A stretch of DNA of 64,000 nt from positions 1 to 64,000 of the forward strand of contig JAHHHH010000007.1 of assembly GCA_019359415.1 (NCBI GenBank), given 5' to 3'. The notes under the pieces are model-generated. The model did not search any database and was not told where the DNA came from. It saw only the letters and a program-made list of their open reading frames with translations. Of this stretch, positions 53,709-63,858 are shown piece by piece. The number at the start of each line of letters is the position of its first letter. Within the stretch, counting starts at the first letter, position 1. A program made the position numbers and the translations under genes. The stretch is from Iphinoe sp. HA4291-MV1. GTDB taxonomy: Bacteria; Cyanobacteriota; Cyanobacteriia; Cyanobacteriales; Nostocaceae.

Positions 53709-55601
53709 TTAATTCCCACTTTTGACAGTACTAATAGTTTGCAATAACTGTTTTGCAGTGTACGGCTTAGATAAAAAGGCTTTCACACCCATATTATTGA
53801 CTGCATTCACCTTTTCACTAGAAGCAAGTCCACTAACGGCAATAATTTTGACTGCAGGATTAATTTTTTGTAAGGTCCTGATTGTGGTTATTCCATCCAT
53901 AGAAGGCATGACCATATCTGTCAAAACCACCGAGATTTCATTCTGATGTTCTGCATAAAGAGCGATCGCTTCAATACCATCGCTAGCAGTTATCGCTTTG
54001 TAATTATAGCTTTCAAGAGATGTTTTCGTAACATCTCGAATTGAATCTTCGTCATCCACAACCAAAATCAATTCTCCATTACCGCTTGGTAATTCCGACT
54101 CTTGTTCTTCTGGAGTTTCCGTTGCTTCTTGTGCTGGTAAATACACGTTAAATTGGCTGCCTTTCCCTACCTCACTATACACGTTAACAAAACCACCGTG
54201 GCTTTTAATAATGCCAAGTACAGTAGAAAGACCAAGTCCTGTTCCTTTGCCTGGCTCTTTCGTCGTAAAAAATGGTTCAAAAATGCGGTCTATAATTTCC
54301 TGTGGAATACCAACTCCAGTATCAGTAACAGTAATCACAATATACGAACCCAATCGAGCATCAAGATACATCTTGGCGTAATTTTTATCAACGATGAAAT
54401 TTTCAGCCGAGATTGTTAATTTCCCGCCATTAGGCATGGCATCACGAGCATTAACGCACAAATTTATGAGAACTTGATGCAATTGGGTAATATCACCTAA
54501 AACTGTCCAAAGATTTGGTGCTATCTGAGTGAAAAATTCAATAGATTTGGGAAATGTTTCTTTAACAACTTGCTGAATTTCTCTAATTAAATGCTTTAAT
54601 TGCAAGAGAGTGCGATCGCCTTCAATCCCGCGAGTAAAAGACAGCACTTGCTTAACCAAATTTGCTCCTCGTTTAGCATTGGATATCAATATTGGTAGCA
54701 GTCGTTTGCTTCGCGCATCATGCAATTGCGATTCTAAAAGTTGTGCTGTCATTAAAATGGGTGCAAGTACGTTGTTGAGGTCGTGAGCAATACCGCTAGC
54801 TAAAGTTCCAATGCTTTCCAAACGCTGAGCACGGAAAAATTGTGTTTCTAATTCTTTTTTTTGTGTGATATCAGTATTAACTACAAGAATTGATTGTCCT
54901 TTTTTATCGAATTCGCGCACTAGTGTCCAGCGACTTTCGACGATAATTTCTTTCCCAAGTTTTGTTCGTTGATGTAGTTCGCCCTCCCAGGAACAATTTT
55001 GCAATAAAGTATTAAGAGCTTCGGGAAATTGTGCTAGATCTTTTTCATTCCAAAGTTCTGATGTTTTCTTGCCAATCGCTTCAGCTGCCTTCCAACCATA
55101 TAGTCGTTCTGCTGCTTTATTCCAAAATAAAATTCTATTTTTTAAATCGCGTACAAAAATGGCATCGGTGGCAACATCAAGTAGTGCGGCGTGTTCGCGA
55201 ATTTTCTGTTCTGCTCGCTTGCGCTCAATTGCGTAACGAATAGAACGTTCTAGCAAAGGAGAAGTCAACTGACTTTTTTCTAGATAATCTGCTGCACCTG
55301 CTTTCATTGCCTCAATGTCTATTTCTCTATCTCCCTTTCCTGTCAGTAAAATGATTGGGGAAGAGCAGCCTTTGGTAATTGCTTCACGTAACAAATCCAG
55401 TCCGTTACTCGCACCCAAACGATAATCTACAAGATAGACATCGTATTGATTCTTAACAATTGCATCCATTGCTGCTTGATAACTATTTATCCATTCCAAC
55501 TCACCACCAGCGACTTGAAATTCACCGAACCAATCACGAGTTAAAACGTAGTCATCTTCGTCATCATCAATAAGAAGAACTTTGAATAGGCTTTCTTCCA
55601 T
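53709..55601 (-). CDS. hybrid histidine kinase (REC-PAS-HisKA-HATPase-REC)
   Basis: Soluble hybrid kinase. From the ATG at 55601: REC 1 (VLLIDDDEDDYVLTRDWF, YLVDYRLGASNGLDLL), PAS (FVRDLKNRILFWNKAAERLY), HisKA with H273 in [15 protein letters not shown], HATPase (INLCVNARDAMPNGGKL, VTDTGVGIPQEIIDRIFEPF) and a C-terminal REC (LILVVDDEDSIRDVTKT, VVLTDMVMPSMDG). The open frame continues upstream into the response-regulator gene, so the start is chosen at MEESLFKV, 16 bp after that gene ends. Probably accepts signal from the upstream REC partner. No membrane span; sensing is intracellular. Confidence 0.88.
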   Translation of the reverse strand: MEESLFKVLLIDDDEDDYVLTRDWFGEFQVAGGELEWINSYQAAMDAIVKNQYDVYLVDYRLGASNGLDLLREAITKGCSSPIILLTGKGDREIDIEAMKAGAADYLEKSQLTSPLLERSIRYAIERKRAEQKIREHAALLDVATDAIFVRDLKNRILFWNKAAERLYGWKAAEAIGKKTSELWNEKDLAQFPEALNTLLQNCSWEGELHQRTKLGKEIIVESRWTLVREFDKKGQSILVVNTDITQKKELETQFFRAQRLESIGTLASGIAHDLNNVLAPILMTAQLLESQLHDARSKRLLPILISNAKRGANLVKQVLSFTRGIEGDRTLLQLKHLIREIQQVVKETFPKSIEFFTQIAPNLWTVLGDITQLHQVLINLCVNARDAMPNGGKLTISAENFIVDKNYAKMYLDARLGSYIVITVTDTGVGIPQEIIDRIFEPFFTTKEPGKGTGLGLSTVLGIIKSHGGFVNVYSEVGKGSQFNVYLPAQEATETPEEQESELPSGNGELILVVDDEDSIRDVTKTSLESYNYKAITASDGIEAIALYAEHQNEISVVLTDMVMPSMDGITTIRTLQKINPAVKIIAVSGLASSEKVNAVNNMGVKAFLSKPYTAKQLLQTISTVKSGN

Positions 55602-55617
55602 TTCTGCCTCCCTTTGC

Positions 55618-56064
55618 TTATAGTGGCAGTTCCACGACGTCAAACCAGTACTTTCCTATTGTTCTCATGACTTCCACCAAGGATACGAAGGTCACAGGTT
55701 TGATAATGAATGAGTTCGCACCCAAATCGTAACTGCTATAAACATCTTCTTCTGCCTTGGAGGTTGTCAGAATAACAACAGGAATCTGTCTCAAACGTGG
55801 ATCAGCTTTAATCTCTCTGAGCGCCTCACGACCATCTTTTTTGGGCATATTTAAATCTAATAAAATTAAATTTGGTCGTGGTGCACTGCTTTTGCCGGCA
55901 TACATACCACGATGATAAAGATAATCCATTAACTCTTCACCATCCTTAACGATGTGTAGTTCGTTTGCCAATCGACTTTCTGCCAACGCCTCGCGAGTTA
56001 ACATACAGTCATCCTCATCATCATCAGCCATCAAAATTGTGACGGTTGTTTGCCGACCCTTCAC
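55618..56064 (-). CDS. Rcp1-like single-domain response regulator
   Basis: CheY-like domain of the Rcp1 group: ILMADDDEDDCMLTREAL, LILLDLNMPKKDGREALREI (phosphorylated Asp) and VVILTTSKAEEDVYSSYDLG, then a C-terminal dimer helix. The GTG at 56064 with AAGGAG upstream gives 149 residues; the longer frame has no homology. Rcp1 partners are phytochrome-like kinases, and the adjacent 1100-residue kinase has a phytochrome-type H-box, so they are a likely pair. Confidence 0.88.
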   Translation of the reverse strand: MKGRQTTVTILMADDDEDDCMLTREALAESRLANELHIVKDGEELMDYLYHRGMYAGKSSAPRPNLILLDLNMPKKDGREALREIKADPRLRQIPVVILTTSKAEEDVYSSYDLGANSFIIKPVTFVSLVEVMRTIGKYWFDVVELPL

Positions 56065-56192
56065 TCTGCATTTTCTCCTTTGCGTTGGTTTTAGGATTAA
56101 TTGATTATTAAATTGCAACAAATAATGGAGTCAGGTTGTCAAATCCTCGACAACCTCTGGGGGTATAATAAACCCTTTTGAGGAAGAGCATA

Positions 56193-59100
56193 TTATGCTA
56201 GAGAATGAATTGGCAGTATGACAACAAATCTCGACCCTTGCCCTAGTGTACTTTCGGCTGAGATGCTCCCATTGTGACGTTCAACAATTTTCCGGCAAAT
56301 AGCTAAACCTATACCGGTCCCTTCATATTCGCTGCGACCATGCAGGCGTTGAAAAACGTTGAAGATGCGGTCAAGATACTTTTTGTCAAAGCCAATGCCA
56401 TTATCTTCTACAATAATTTGACAAAATTCTATAGTATCTTGACGGTTGAGTGACTGACTGTAGACTTTAACAATAGGTGGTTCCTCTTGACGGTGGAATT
56501 TCAAAGCGTTGCCGATAAGGTTTTGTAATAATTGACGCATCTGGAGCGGATCGGCGTGAATGATCGGTAACTCGCCTACTTCCACATACGCCCCGGTTTG
56601 TTGGATACGTACTTCCAAATCAGACAATACCTCTTGTGTGACTTGTGTCAAATCCACTGGTACAAAAGGTAGCCCTCTAGTGGTCACTCGCGAAAGTGCT
56701 AACAAATCTTCAATCAAAGCCTGCATTCTACGAGCTGCATTCTGCATCCGTTCTAGGTAATCAAGCCCTTGTTCAGTTAAAACATTACCATAAGTAGCTT
56801 TTAATCGCTCGCCAAATGTTTTAACCTTACGCAATGGCTCTTGCAAATCGTGAGAGGCGATAAAGGCAAATTGTTGCAGTTCTTCATTAGAACGGGTTAA
56901 TTCTTGTCGTTGACGAGTTTCTTGTTCTAGGAGTTGAGCTTGAGCAAGGGCAATGCCTATCTGATTCGCCAGATGTCGCAAAAGCTCTGTTTCCCAGCTC
57001 GTCCACTCGCGAGGTTGAGTACACTGATGGGCAAGGAGTAGCCCCCAAAGTTGATTTTTCAGGAGAATAGGGACAATAAGGTTAGATATGACACTAAGTT
57101 TTTGCAGAAATTCCACGTAACAAGGCGTAATGTCACTCTGCTCAATATCCCTAACGGCACTAATTCGCCCTTGGCGGTATTTTTGGATGTATTCTTCGGC
57201 AAAGCAAGGGTCATAGAGGTTCTGTCCGAGAACGGCAGGTACGCCGGGAACCACAGCCTCTTGCACCACTGTTCCAGAACCATCTGGAAGTAGGCGAAAA
57301 ATGAGGACACGATCAGCTTGCAGCAGCTTTTGCATCTCTGTGACGGTAGTTTGCAGAATTTCATCAATTTGTAAGGACTGACGAATTTTTAGAGTGACAT
57401 CGGCAAACAATTGCGATCGCAGGTTCTGGCGCTGTAGTTCTTCTTGAACCCGCTTGCGCTCAGAAATGTCCATCATCGCCCCAATCATCCGCACTGGCTT
57501 GCCTGTGTTGTCATGAACGACATAGCCCCGCTCAAAGATGTAGGCATAAGAACCGTCTGTGCGGCGAAAGCGGTATTCATTCGACCAAAATTGTTGATTG
57601 CTGTCGATCACAGCATGAATGTCAGAAACAATTCTCCCCCTATCTTCTGAGTGTATATGCTCATGCCACCAATTTACCTCACTTTTGACTTCCTCTGTTG
57701 AATAACCAAACAGAGTCTGCATGTTGTCATTCCACCACACCTGATCTATTAGTAAATCCCAATCCCAAACAGCATCATTAGTGGCACGAGCGAGTATCTG
57801 AAAACGCTCTTCGCTTTCTTGCAGTTTTTCGTCTGCCAGCTTGCGTTCAGTAATATCTGTATGAGAGCCTGCCATCCGTACGACTGTCCCTTCATCATCC
57901 CACAGTGCTTGACCTCGATCCAAAATCCATTTGTAGCTACCGTCCTGACACCGGACTCGATACTCACTGATGTAAAAAGGCGTTTTCTTGGCAAAGTGGT
58001 CTTGAATGACTTGTGTTACTCTGGTTACATCATTTGGATGTACACGGCTCATCCATTCATCCAAATGATTGGCAATCTCATGCTCAGAGTAACCGAGCAT
58101 TTCCTTCCAGTGAGTCGAGAAGAAGACTTCATTAGTTTTCACGTTCCAGTCCCAAATACCATCATTATTGCCCCGTAAAGCTAACTCAGAGCGTTGCTCA
58201 CTTTCTCTAAGAGCATCTTCGACTCTCTGACGCTCAATGGCTGTAGCCAGGACATAGGCAATACCTTGCAAAAAATAAATGTCATCTTTGCTGAAGGTAC
58301 GCGGTGTGGTTGTGTGTACACCCAAAACGCCAAATGGACGCTCTTTTCCATGAATAACGACTGACAAACCGCTAATCACTTGATGCTTCTGTAGCAACGG
58401 AGGTCCTGTAAACCGAGTTTCTGTGCGTAAATCTGTAACCACTACTGGTTCGTTAGAAAGCAGGGTATAGCCAGCTTGAGAATCTTTTCCAGCACCGACA
58501 GTTGCACATCCTACAAGCCCTGGCTGCCAACCCACTCCTGCCCGTAGTAGTAAGCTATTACCATCGCTTAGGAGTTCTAAAACCTTGCAATACTCTACCT
58601 TAAGGCTTTGAGCAACGAGGGTAACAGTTTCGTGCATGAGTGTGGTTAAGTCTATACCAGCTAGCGCCAGTTGACTGAGTTCTGCGACAAGTCCCTGTCT
58701 GTTAGCATAAACTTCTAACGCCTCATCCGCTTGTTTGCGTTTAGTGATGTCCATCCCTATCCCAGTCATCCGCACCACTACCCCAGAGGAATCACGAAAG
58801 ACAACACCTTTGCTTGCTATCCAACAAATCATACCGTTGTGTCGAACAATACGAAATTCGATGTCGTACTCTGCTCCTTCTTGGAGAGTCTGCATTGTCG
58901 AACGGTGAACGAAGTCTCTGTCTTGCGGATGAACGTGTTCAAGAAAAGCTTCATAGGTAGAATTTTTCAAGCCAAAGAGTGCCTTGAGGTTATCCGACCA
59001 AGTCAATTTGTTATTTAAGATGTCCCAGTCCCAGGTACTCATGTTGGCTGCTTCTAATGCTATCACCAGTTGCGCCTCCCGACTCTGCGCCTGCTCCTTT

Positions 59101-59495
59101 TGCTGTCGCAATTTCTGCATGGCGTAACGGGCTTCCAAAAGACGACGCACTCTTTGACGCAAGACTTGCCACTCAATTGGCTTGGTAATGTAATCAATGG
59201 CACCAACAGCAAAAGCTCGCTCCACTGATACCAAATCGTTAAGACTAGTAATCATTAAAACAGGTACTTCCGTACCGCCAGGGAGTGTTTGCAATTGAGT
59301 GCAGCAGGTAAAGCCATTCATTGTTGGCATCAGGGCATCCAGCAGTACTATATCTGGATGTAGTTTCATATACGATTCTAATGCTTGCTCACCATTTATT
59401 GCCTCTGCTACCTGATACCCTTCTTGTTGTAGTAAACTCCGTAGTTGTAACCGTGTTAAAGCGTCATCGTCTACAACCAGAATTAAATTAGTCAT
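56193..59495 (-). CDS. multidomain histidine kinase with a candidate DXCF cyanobacteriochrome GAF
   Basis: 1100-residue soluble kinase. Order: REC (1-125; LILVVDDDALTRLQLRSLL), PAS (~140-260), GAF without bilin cysteine (~270-430), PAS (~435-555), PAS (~560-680), GAF (~690-865), HisKA with H882 in FIASHDLQEPLRKVKTFG, HATPase (~985-1098). The second GAF has C764 in LYDPCFAEEY and C792 in ITPCYVEFLQ, 28 residues apart, exactly the spacing of the two cysteines in DXCF cyanobacteriochromes. The usual CH is CY here. Bilin binding is therefore plausible but not proven. The H-box is of the phytochrome type, and the Rcp1-like gene follows in the operon. Confidence 0.9.
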   Translation of the reverse strand: MTNLILVVDDDALTRLQLRSLLQQEGYQVAEAINGEQALESYMKLHPDIVLLDALMPTMNGFTCCTQLQTLPGGTEVPVLMITSLNDLVSVERAFAVGAIDYITKPIEWQVLRQRVRRLLEARYAMQKLRQQKEQAQSREAQLVIALEAANMSTWDWDILNNKLTWSDNLKALFGLKNSTYEAFLEHVHPQDRDFVHRSTMQTLQEGAEYDIEFRIVRHNGMICWIASKGVVFRDSSGVVVRMTGIGMDITKRKQADEALEVYANRQGLVAELSQLALAGIDLTTLMHETVTLVAQSLKVEYCKVLELLSDGNSLLLRAGVGWQPGLVGCATVGAGKDSQAGYTLLSNEPVVVTDLRTETRFTGPPLLQKHQVISGLSVVIHGKERPFGVLGVHTTTPRTFSKDDIYFLQGIAYVLATAIERQRVEDALRESEQRSELALRGNNDGIWDWNVKTNEVFFSTHWKEMLGYSEHEIANHLDEWMSRVHPNDVTRVTQVIQDHFAKKTPFYISEYRVRCQDGSYKWILDRGQALWDDEGTVVRMAGSHTDITERKLADEKLQESEERFQILARATNDAVWDWDLLIDQVWWNDNMQTLFGYSTEEVKSEVNWWHEHIHSEDRGRIVSDIHAVIDSNQQFWSNEYRFRRTDGSYAYIFERGYVVHDNTGKPVRMIGAMMDISERKRVQEELQRQNLRSQLFADVTLKIRQSLQIDEILQTTVTEMQKLLQADRVLIFRLLPDGSGTVVQEAVVPGVPAVLGQNLYDPCFAEEYIQKYRQGRISAVRDIEQSDITPCYVEFLQKLSVISNLIVPILLKNQLWGLLLAHQCTQPREWTSWETELLRHLANQIGIALAQAQLLEQETRQRQELTRSNEELQQFAFIASHDLQEPLRKVKTFGERLKATYGNVLTEQGLDYLERMQNAARRMQALIEDLLALSRVTTRGLPFVPVDLTQVTQEVLSDLEVRIQQTGAYVEVGELPIIHADPLQMRQLLQNLIGNALKFHRQEEPPIVKVYSQSLNRQDTIEFCQIIVEDNGIGFDKKYLDRIFNVFQRLHGRSEYEGTGIGLAICRKIVERHNGSISAESTLGQGSRFVVILPIHSLA

Positions 59496-59592
59496 TAGTT
59501 ATTTGTTATGAGTTATTTATTATGAGTTATTTGTTATTTTCTCTCATCTTTTCCGACTTCGACTCCTAACTGTTCCTAATGACTAGAAATAT

Positions 59593-62124
59593 CTAATGAC
59601 TAGAAATCACTGAATGCAAAGTTTTTAGTAACTCCTGTGCTGTATAGGGCTTAGGTAAAAATGCTATTAACTCAGAGGCTTTGTCTAATGGTGCCTGTTC
59701 GCTTGTTGCTAGTCCACTGACAGCAACAATACGCAGCAGCGGGTTCATTTTGTGCAAGGTGCTGATGGTAGTGACTCCATCCATATCTGGCATGATCATA
59801 TCGATAATTGCCGCACTTATTTTATCTTTATGTTGGGCGTAGAGTGCGACTGCTTCTATGCCATCACTCGCAGTGATTACTTTATAATTATTCTTTTCTA
59901 AAGAAACTTTTGTAATTTCTCTGACAGCGGGTTCGTCATCTACAACCAAAATCCATTCTCCATATCCTGTCAGTATTTCTAGATCTTCCATGAACTGCGT
60001 CGCTGCTGTATTGACTACTGGTAGGTAGACTTGAAATTTTGTGCCCTTGCCGACGCTACTAGATACAGTCACAAATCCACCATGACCTTTAATAATACCC
60101 ATGACTGTTGACAGTCCAAGTCCGGTCCCTTTACCAAACTCCTTAGTTGTAAAAAATGGTTCAAAAATTTTATCTAATCGTTCGCTGGGGATGCCAATTC
60201 CCGTATCAGAAACTGTGAGGACAATATAATGACCAACTTTAGCATCATGATACATCTTGGCAAAGTTTTCATCAATGAAAACGTTCTTGGCAGAAATTCT
60301 TAAAGTTCCGCCATTCGTCATGGCATCACGCGCATTGAGACACAGATTCATCAACACTTGATGAATTTGTGTGCTATCACCACATATAGGTAATAAATTT
60401 GACTGAATTTCAGTTTGGACAACTATTGATTTGGGAAAAGTTTGTTCGACAATTTGCTTCATTTCTGAAATCAAGTACTTCAATTGAAGTAAGGTGCAAT
60501 CACGTCTGGCGATCGCCCCAGAGGGAGTATCGCCCACAAAGGCGCGATCGCTTGACCAATCGCCTTCAATTCCTCTTGCAAATGACAGCACTTGTTTTAC
60601 TAAATTTGCACCGTGTTTGGCATTTTTTTCTATTATTGCCAGCATTTGCCTACTTTGCTCATCATAGCATTTTGCTTTGAGCATTTGTACTGACATCAAA
60701 ATTGGAGACAGCAAATTATTCAAATCGTGAGCAATACCACTTGTAAGAGTGCCTATATTCTCCATACGCTGACTGCGTAAAAATTGCTTTTCTAGTTGCT
60801 TTTTCTGTGTGATATCAGTATCAATGACAAGGATAGATTTCGGTTGAAAATGCTCATCACGTACTAGTGTCCAACGACTTTCAACGATAATTTCTTTGCC
60901 AGATTTAGTTATTTTCTGCAACTCACCTTGCCATGAGCCAGACTCCAGTACATTTTTGTAAATCTCGTGTTGCGGCAAGATTTCGTTATCGAAAATTTCC
61001 TCTGCCTTTTTACCTAGTATTTCCTCTGCCTTCCAGCCGTAAAGATTCTCAGCATTTTTATTCCACAGTAAAATTTTCTGACTCAAATCACGCACAATAA
61101 TTGCATCTGTGGTGACATCAAGTAATGCCGTGTGTTCACGGTTTTGCTGTTCTGCCAGCTTGCGTGCAGTGATATCTTCAAAAATATATAACCGCGCAAA
61201 ATATTGGTCATTTTCATCTCGAATGCGTCTGGAAAACCGCTTGATAGTGCGACCATCATTCAAGAAAATTTCGTCCTCACATAGACAGGTTTCACTTGGA
61301 GTAGATTGACAAGAGATAAAAGGAGAAACTTCTGTAAATTGGTAGCACTTGTTCATAACATCCTGATGTTTTAATTTACCGCATTCAATTTGCTCTTTTA
61401 GGTGTTCAATGCCCCAAATTTCACAAAAGTGTTCATTGACATAGAGAATATTACCAGTACAGTGATCAACAACGTAAAATGCCAGTGGAGAGATGCCAGT
61501 CATTGAGTGCAAAAGTGCTTCTTTCCAACACAATTCCTCTTCTGCTTGCTTACGCTCAGTACTACAGAAGGTTGATTCGCTCTGCTGTAGTGCTTCTTGT
61601 ACTTTCTGATATTCTGTTATACTAGTGACCTGTGTGAAATTTCGGCGTAATTCCAGTTGTTTCATAACTAAGCGGCTAATTGCTTTGAGCGACTCTACCT
61701 GTTCAGGGTTGATTTTCCTCGGTACGTGATCAACAACACACACAGTCCCTATCGCTTGTCCTTCTGGTGTTATTAGAGGAACTCCAGCATAAAATCTTGC
61801 ATAAGGGGCAGAGGTTACTACAGGACTAGTGGCAAACCGTTCATGACTCAAAGTATCAGGAATGATCAAAACATCACGTTGTTGGATACAAAGGGGACAG
61901 AACCCAATATCTACAGGCATTTCTTCGGCATTCAACCCCACTTTGGCTTTGAACCGCTGACGGTTAGCGTCTATCAAATTTATTAATGCAATAGGTGTAG
62001 CGCAAATCTGGGCAGCTAGGAATGCCAAATCGTCAAATGCTTGTTCTGGTGAGGTGTCGAGAATCTGATATTGATGGAAAGCCACAAGCCTTGCTGCTTC
62101 ATTGTTAGCCAATAGAGGGTTCAT
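59593..62124 (-). CDS. hybrid histidine kinase (GAF-PAS-PAS-HisKA-HATPase-REC) with a repeat insertion
   Basis: 843 residues from the ATG at 62124 (AGGA upstream). N-terminal GAF ([40 protein letters not shown]), two PAS domains, HisKA ([20 protein letters not shown]), HATPase ([37 protein letters not shown]) and REC ([30 protein letters not shown]). The kinase core is paralogous to the 644-frame kinase at 53.7 kb; between GIEGD and TLLQLK it has 20 extra residues, which a HIP1-bounded repeat encodes (60499-60558). First gene of the leftward signalling cluster. Confidence 0.88.
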   Translation of the reverse strand: MNPLLANNEAARLVAFHQYQILDTSPEQAFDDLAFLAAQICATPIALINLIDANRQRFKAKVGLNAEEMPVDIGFCPLCIQQRDVLIIPDTLSHERFATSPVVTSAPYARFYAGVPLITPEGQAIGTVCVVDHVPRKINPEQVESLKAISRLVMKQLELRRNFTQVTSITEYQKVQEALQQSESTFCSTERKQAEEELCWKEALLHSMTGISPLAFYVVDHCTGNILYVNEHFCEIWGIEHLKEQIECGKLKHQDVMNKCYQFTEVSPFISCQSTPSETCLCEDEIFLNDGRTIKRFSRRIRDENDQYFARLYIFEDITARKLAEQQNREHTALLDVTTDAIIVRDLSQKILLWNKNAENLYGWKAEEILGKKAEEIFDNEILPQHEIYKNVLESGSWQGELQKITKSGKEIIVESRWTLVRDEHFQPKSILVIDTDITQKKQLEKQFLRSQRMENIGTLTSGIAHDLNNLLSPILMSVQMLKAKCYDEQSRQMLAIIEKNAKHGANLVKQVLSFARGIEGDWSSDRAFVGDTPSGAIARRDCTLLQLKYLISEMKQIVEQTFPKSIVVQTEIQSNLLPICGDSTQIHQVLMNLCLNARDAMTNGGTLRISAKNVFIDENFAKMYHDAKVGHYIVLTVSDTGIGIPSERLDKIFEPFFTTKEFGKGTGLGLSTVMGIIKGHGGFVTVSSSVGKGTKFQVYLPVVNTAATQFMEDLEILTGYGEWILVVDDEPAVREITKVSLEKNNYKVITASDGIEAVALYAQHKDKISAAIIDMIMPDMDGVTTISTLHKMNPLLRIVAVSGLATSEQAPLDKASELIAFLPKPYTAQELLKTLHSVISSH
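60499..60558 (-). repeat. 60-bp in-frame insertion at a HIP1 site in a kinase gene
   Basis: The paralogue at 53.7 kb has GAAGGCGATCGCACTCTC here. In this gene the octamer is split by 60 bp with two HIP1 copies inside (GCGATCGC at about 60510 and 60543). The insert adds [20 protein letters not shown], ahead of the first turn of the histidine-kinase dimer linker after HisKA. Confidence 0.85.
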
Positions 62125-62770
62125 TATATCTTTTCCTGTAAAAATTGAATGATCGCTTGCCCTGATGTAATACACAGTTCTCCAGATTCTTCAATAAGGA
62201 AAGTTTTAACAGTGAACAGTGAGCCAGCACTGCAGGCGGGTTTCCCGCCGTAGGTGACGGGCGTTCCCGAAGGGTGAACAGTACTGATGACTGATGACTG
62301 ATTTAAGGTGGCGGCTTGAGAACACTGTCTACTGTAAGTCGATTTGCAACTGCCATGTACATTTGCTTTTTAATTTCCAAAAACCAGAGGTAGCTACTAA
62401 GGCAACCTCCAACTGGTAGTTCAGACTAGGAACTTACCTCTAGCCAAATCGGTGCCTTGCTGCACTTAGCTCAACTCAATCACGATTTAGATTCTCCAAA
62501 CGAGTTATCAGACAACTTAGAATCACTTCACTATAGTAATATGTCTAAAGGAGGATGACAATTTATTTAAAAAACACGTGAAATTACGTATAATCCATAA
62601 AATTTACATGGCTGTTGGTATTCTTTTTTTAGAATTGAACTTGGAATACTTCACTAGAAAGCTGAAGAGTGCGTTTGCAAAATGTAATAATACCTGCATC
62701 AAGCAAGTATAGAAAGTAAAGATTATCAATAGACTTGTTTGTAAATTGATGTAAAATATAGACGCGGTAA
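62125..62770. other. divergent intergenic region
   Basis: Left part: palindromic repeat CCAGCACTGCAGGCGGGTTTCCCGCC (62231-62256), of the family between ccmL and ccmM, then a GATGACT repeat. Middle and right: AT-rich, no convincing frame. Promoters for the kinase cluster and moaE must lie here. Confidence 0.5.
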
Positions 62771-62797
62771 GTGTATAAATCCCTTACAGGGATGGAA

Positions 62798-63298
62798 ATG
62801 ACTAAGATGAACTTGGGTCCCATGGCTTCAGTTACCTCTCCCATTAAGCCGAAAGCTGAAGATAGCTTTGCAATTAGCTTTGCGCCATTATCTGTTGAGG
62901 AGATTTATGCCAAAGCGGATGACTCAGCAAACGGCGCAGTTGTGGTTATGAGTGGGATGGTTCGCAATCAAACAGATGGTAAACCTGTGATTGCCCTAGA
63001 ATATCAAGCTTACGAGCCTATGGCAATGCGGGTATTTTATCAAATTGCTGCTGATATTCGTCAAAAATGGTCTATTGTGAACCGCGTAGTCATTTATCAT
63101 CGTATTGGGCGGTTGCAAGTTGGTGAAATCAGCGTTTTAGTTGCTGTGGGTTGTCCCCATCGTTCGGAAGCGTTTGAAGCTTGTCGGTATGCGATAGATA
63201 CTCTCAAACACAATGCCCCTATTTGGAAAAAAGAACATTGGACAGATGGTTCAAGTAGCTGGGTAAGTATTGGTGCTTGTGAAGTTCAAGGTTGTTGA
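62798..63298 (+). CDS. moaE: molybdopterin synthase large subunit MoaE
   Basis: MoaE builds the dithiolene of molybdopterin with thiocarboxylated MoaD. It has FAISFAPLSVEEIYAKADDS, GAVVVMSGMVRNQTDGKPVI, LEYQAYEPMAMRVFYQIAAD, VGCPHRSEAFEACRYAIDTL and the active-site KHNAPIWKKEHWTDGSSSWV with its lysines. Several in-frame starts exist; 62798 has AGGG at fitting distance, while 62771, 62792, 62807 and 62822 are alternatives. The N-terminal 20 residues are non-conserved. No other moa gene is close. Confidence 0.9.
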   Translation: MTKMNLGPMASVTSPIKPKAEDSFAISFAPLSVEEIYAKADDSANGAVVVMSGMVRNQTDGKPVIALEYQAYEPMAMRVFYQIAADIRQKWSIVNRVVIYHRIGRLQVGEISVLVAVGCPHRSEAFEACRYAIDTLKHNAPIWKKEHWTDGSSSWVSIGACEVQGC

Positions 63299-63466
63299 TT
63301 ATTCACAATTAGCAATTAATCACTAACAATTAACTTATAACTTCTTTGCACTTATTTACAAATTTGGGAGTGATGTATTTCGGTTTGTAACTATTTGCTG
63401 ATTCCAAAAGATTATTCCTTTAGACTGGTCTCCAATAGAAATAGAAAACTTTTGGGATATAAACAT

Positions 63467-63796
63467 ATGGATTCAGTAAATTTAGTTTGTCATGACTTTT
63501 TTGTGCTTCTTTCCTTCATAGCTTGCATTACTGGTCTATTGTTACTATGGGAGCGTAAGCAGGAAAGGAATAAAGCAGAAGAAGCAGAAGAAACAGAGAA
63601 AATTCTGTTTAGGATGAGCTTTTCTTACTGGCTAGTTTACTGTGTTGCTTTTGCTATCCAAAAAATTGTTTTACCCGACTGGGAAACTATAATGATGACT
63701 TTAAAAATAACGGCGGCACTGTCATATTTTTTAACATTTTCTTGCATCATCAGTTTGCCACTACACAAATTGGCAGTACGTCAAGTTGAAGATTAG
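63467..63796 (+). CDS. small membrane protein, 109 aa
   Basis: Three hydrophobic segments (FVLLSFIACITGLLLLW, SYWLVYCVAFAIQKIVL and ITAALSYFLTFSCIISLPL) separated by an acidic, glutamate-rich loop. ATG 63467 is the likely start; the frame upstream is open from a TTG at 63395 but unlike a protein start. No family recognised. It follows moaE on the same strand. Confidence 0.5.
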   Translation: MDSVNLVCHDFFVLLSFIACITGLLLLWERKQERNKAEEAEETEKILFRMSFSYWLVYCVAFAIQKIVLPDWETIMMTLKITAALSYFLTFSCIISLPLHKLAVRQVED

Positions 63797-63858
63797 TTAT
63801 GGAATTGGGAATGGGGAATTGGGCATTGGGCAACGGGAATTGGGCAATGGGCAATAGG
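63797..63858 (+). repeat. GGGAATT/GGGCAAT heptamer tandem repeat
   Basis: Eight to nine degenerate units of GGGAATT and GGGCAAT. The remaining 140 bp to the window end show no gene. Confidence 0.8.
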
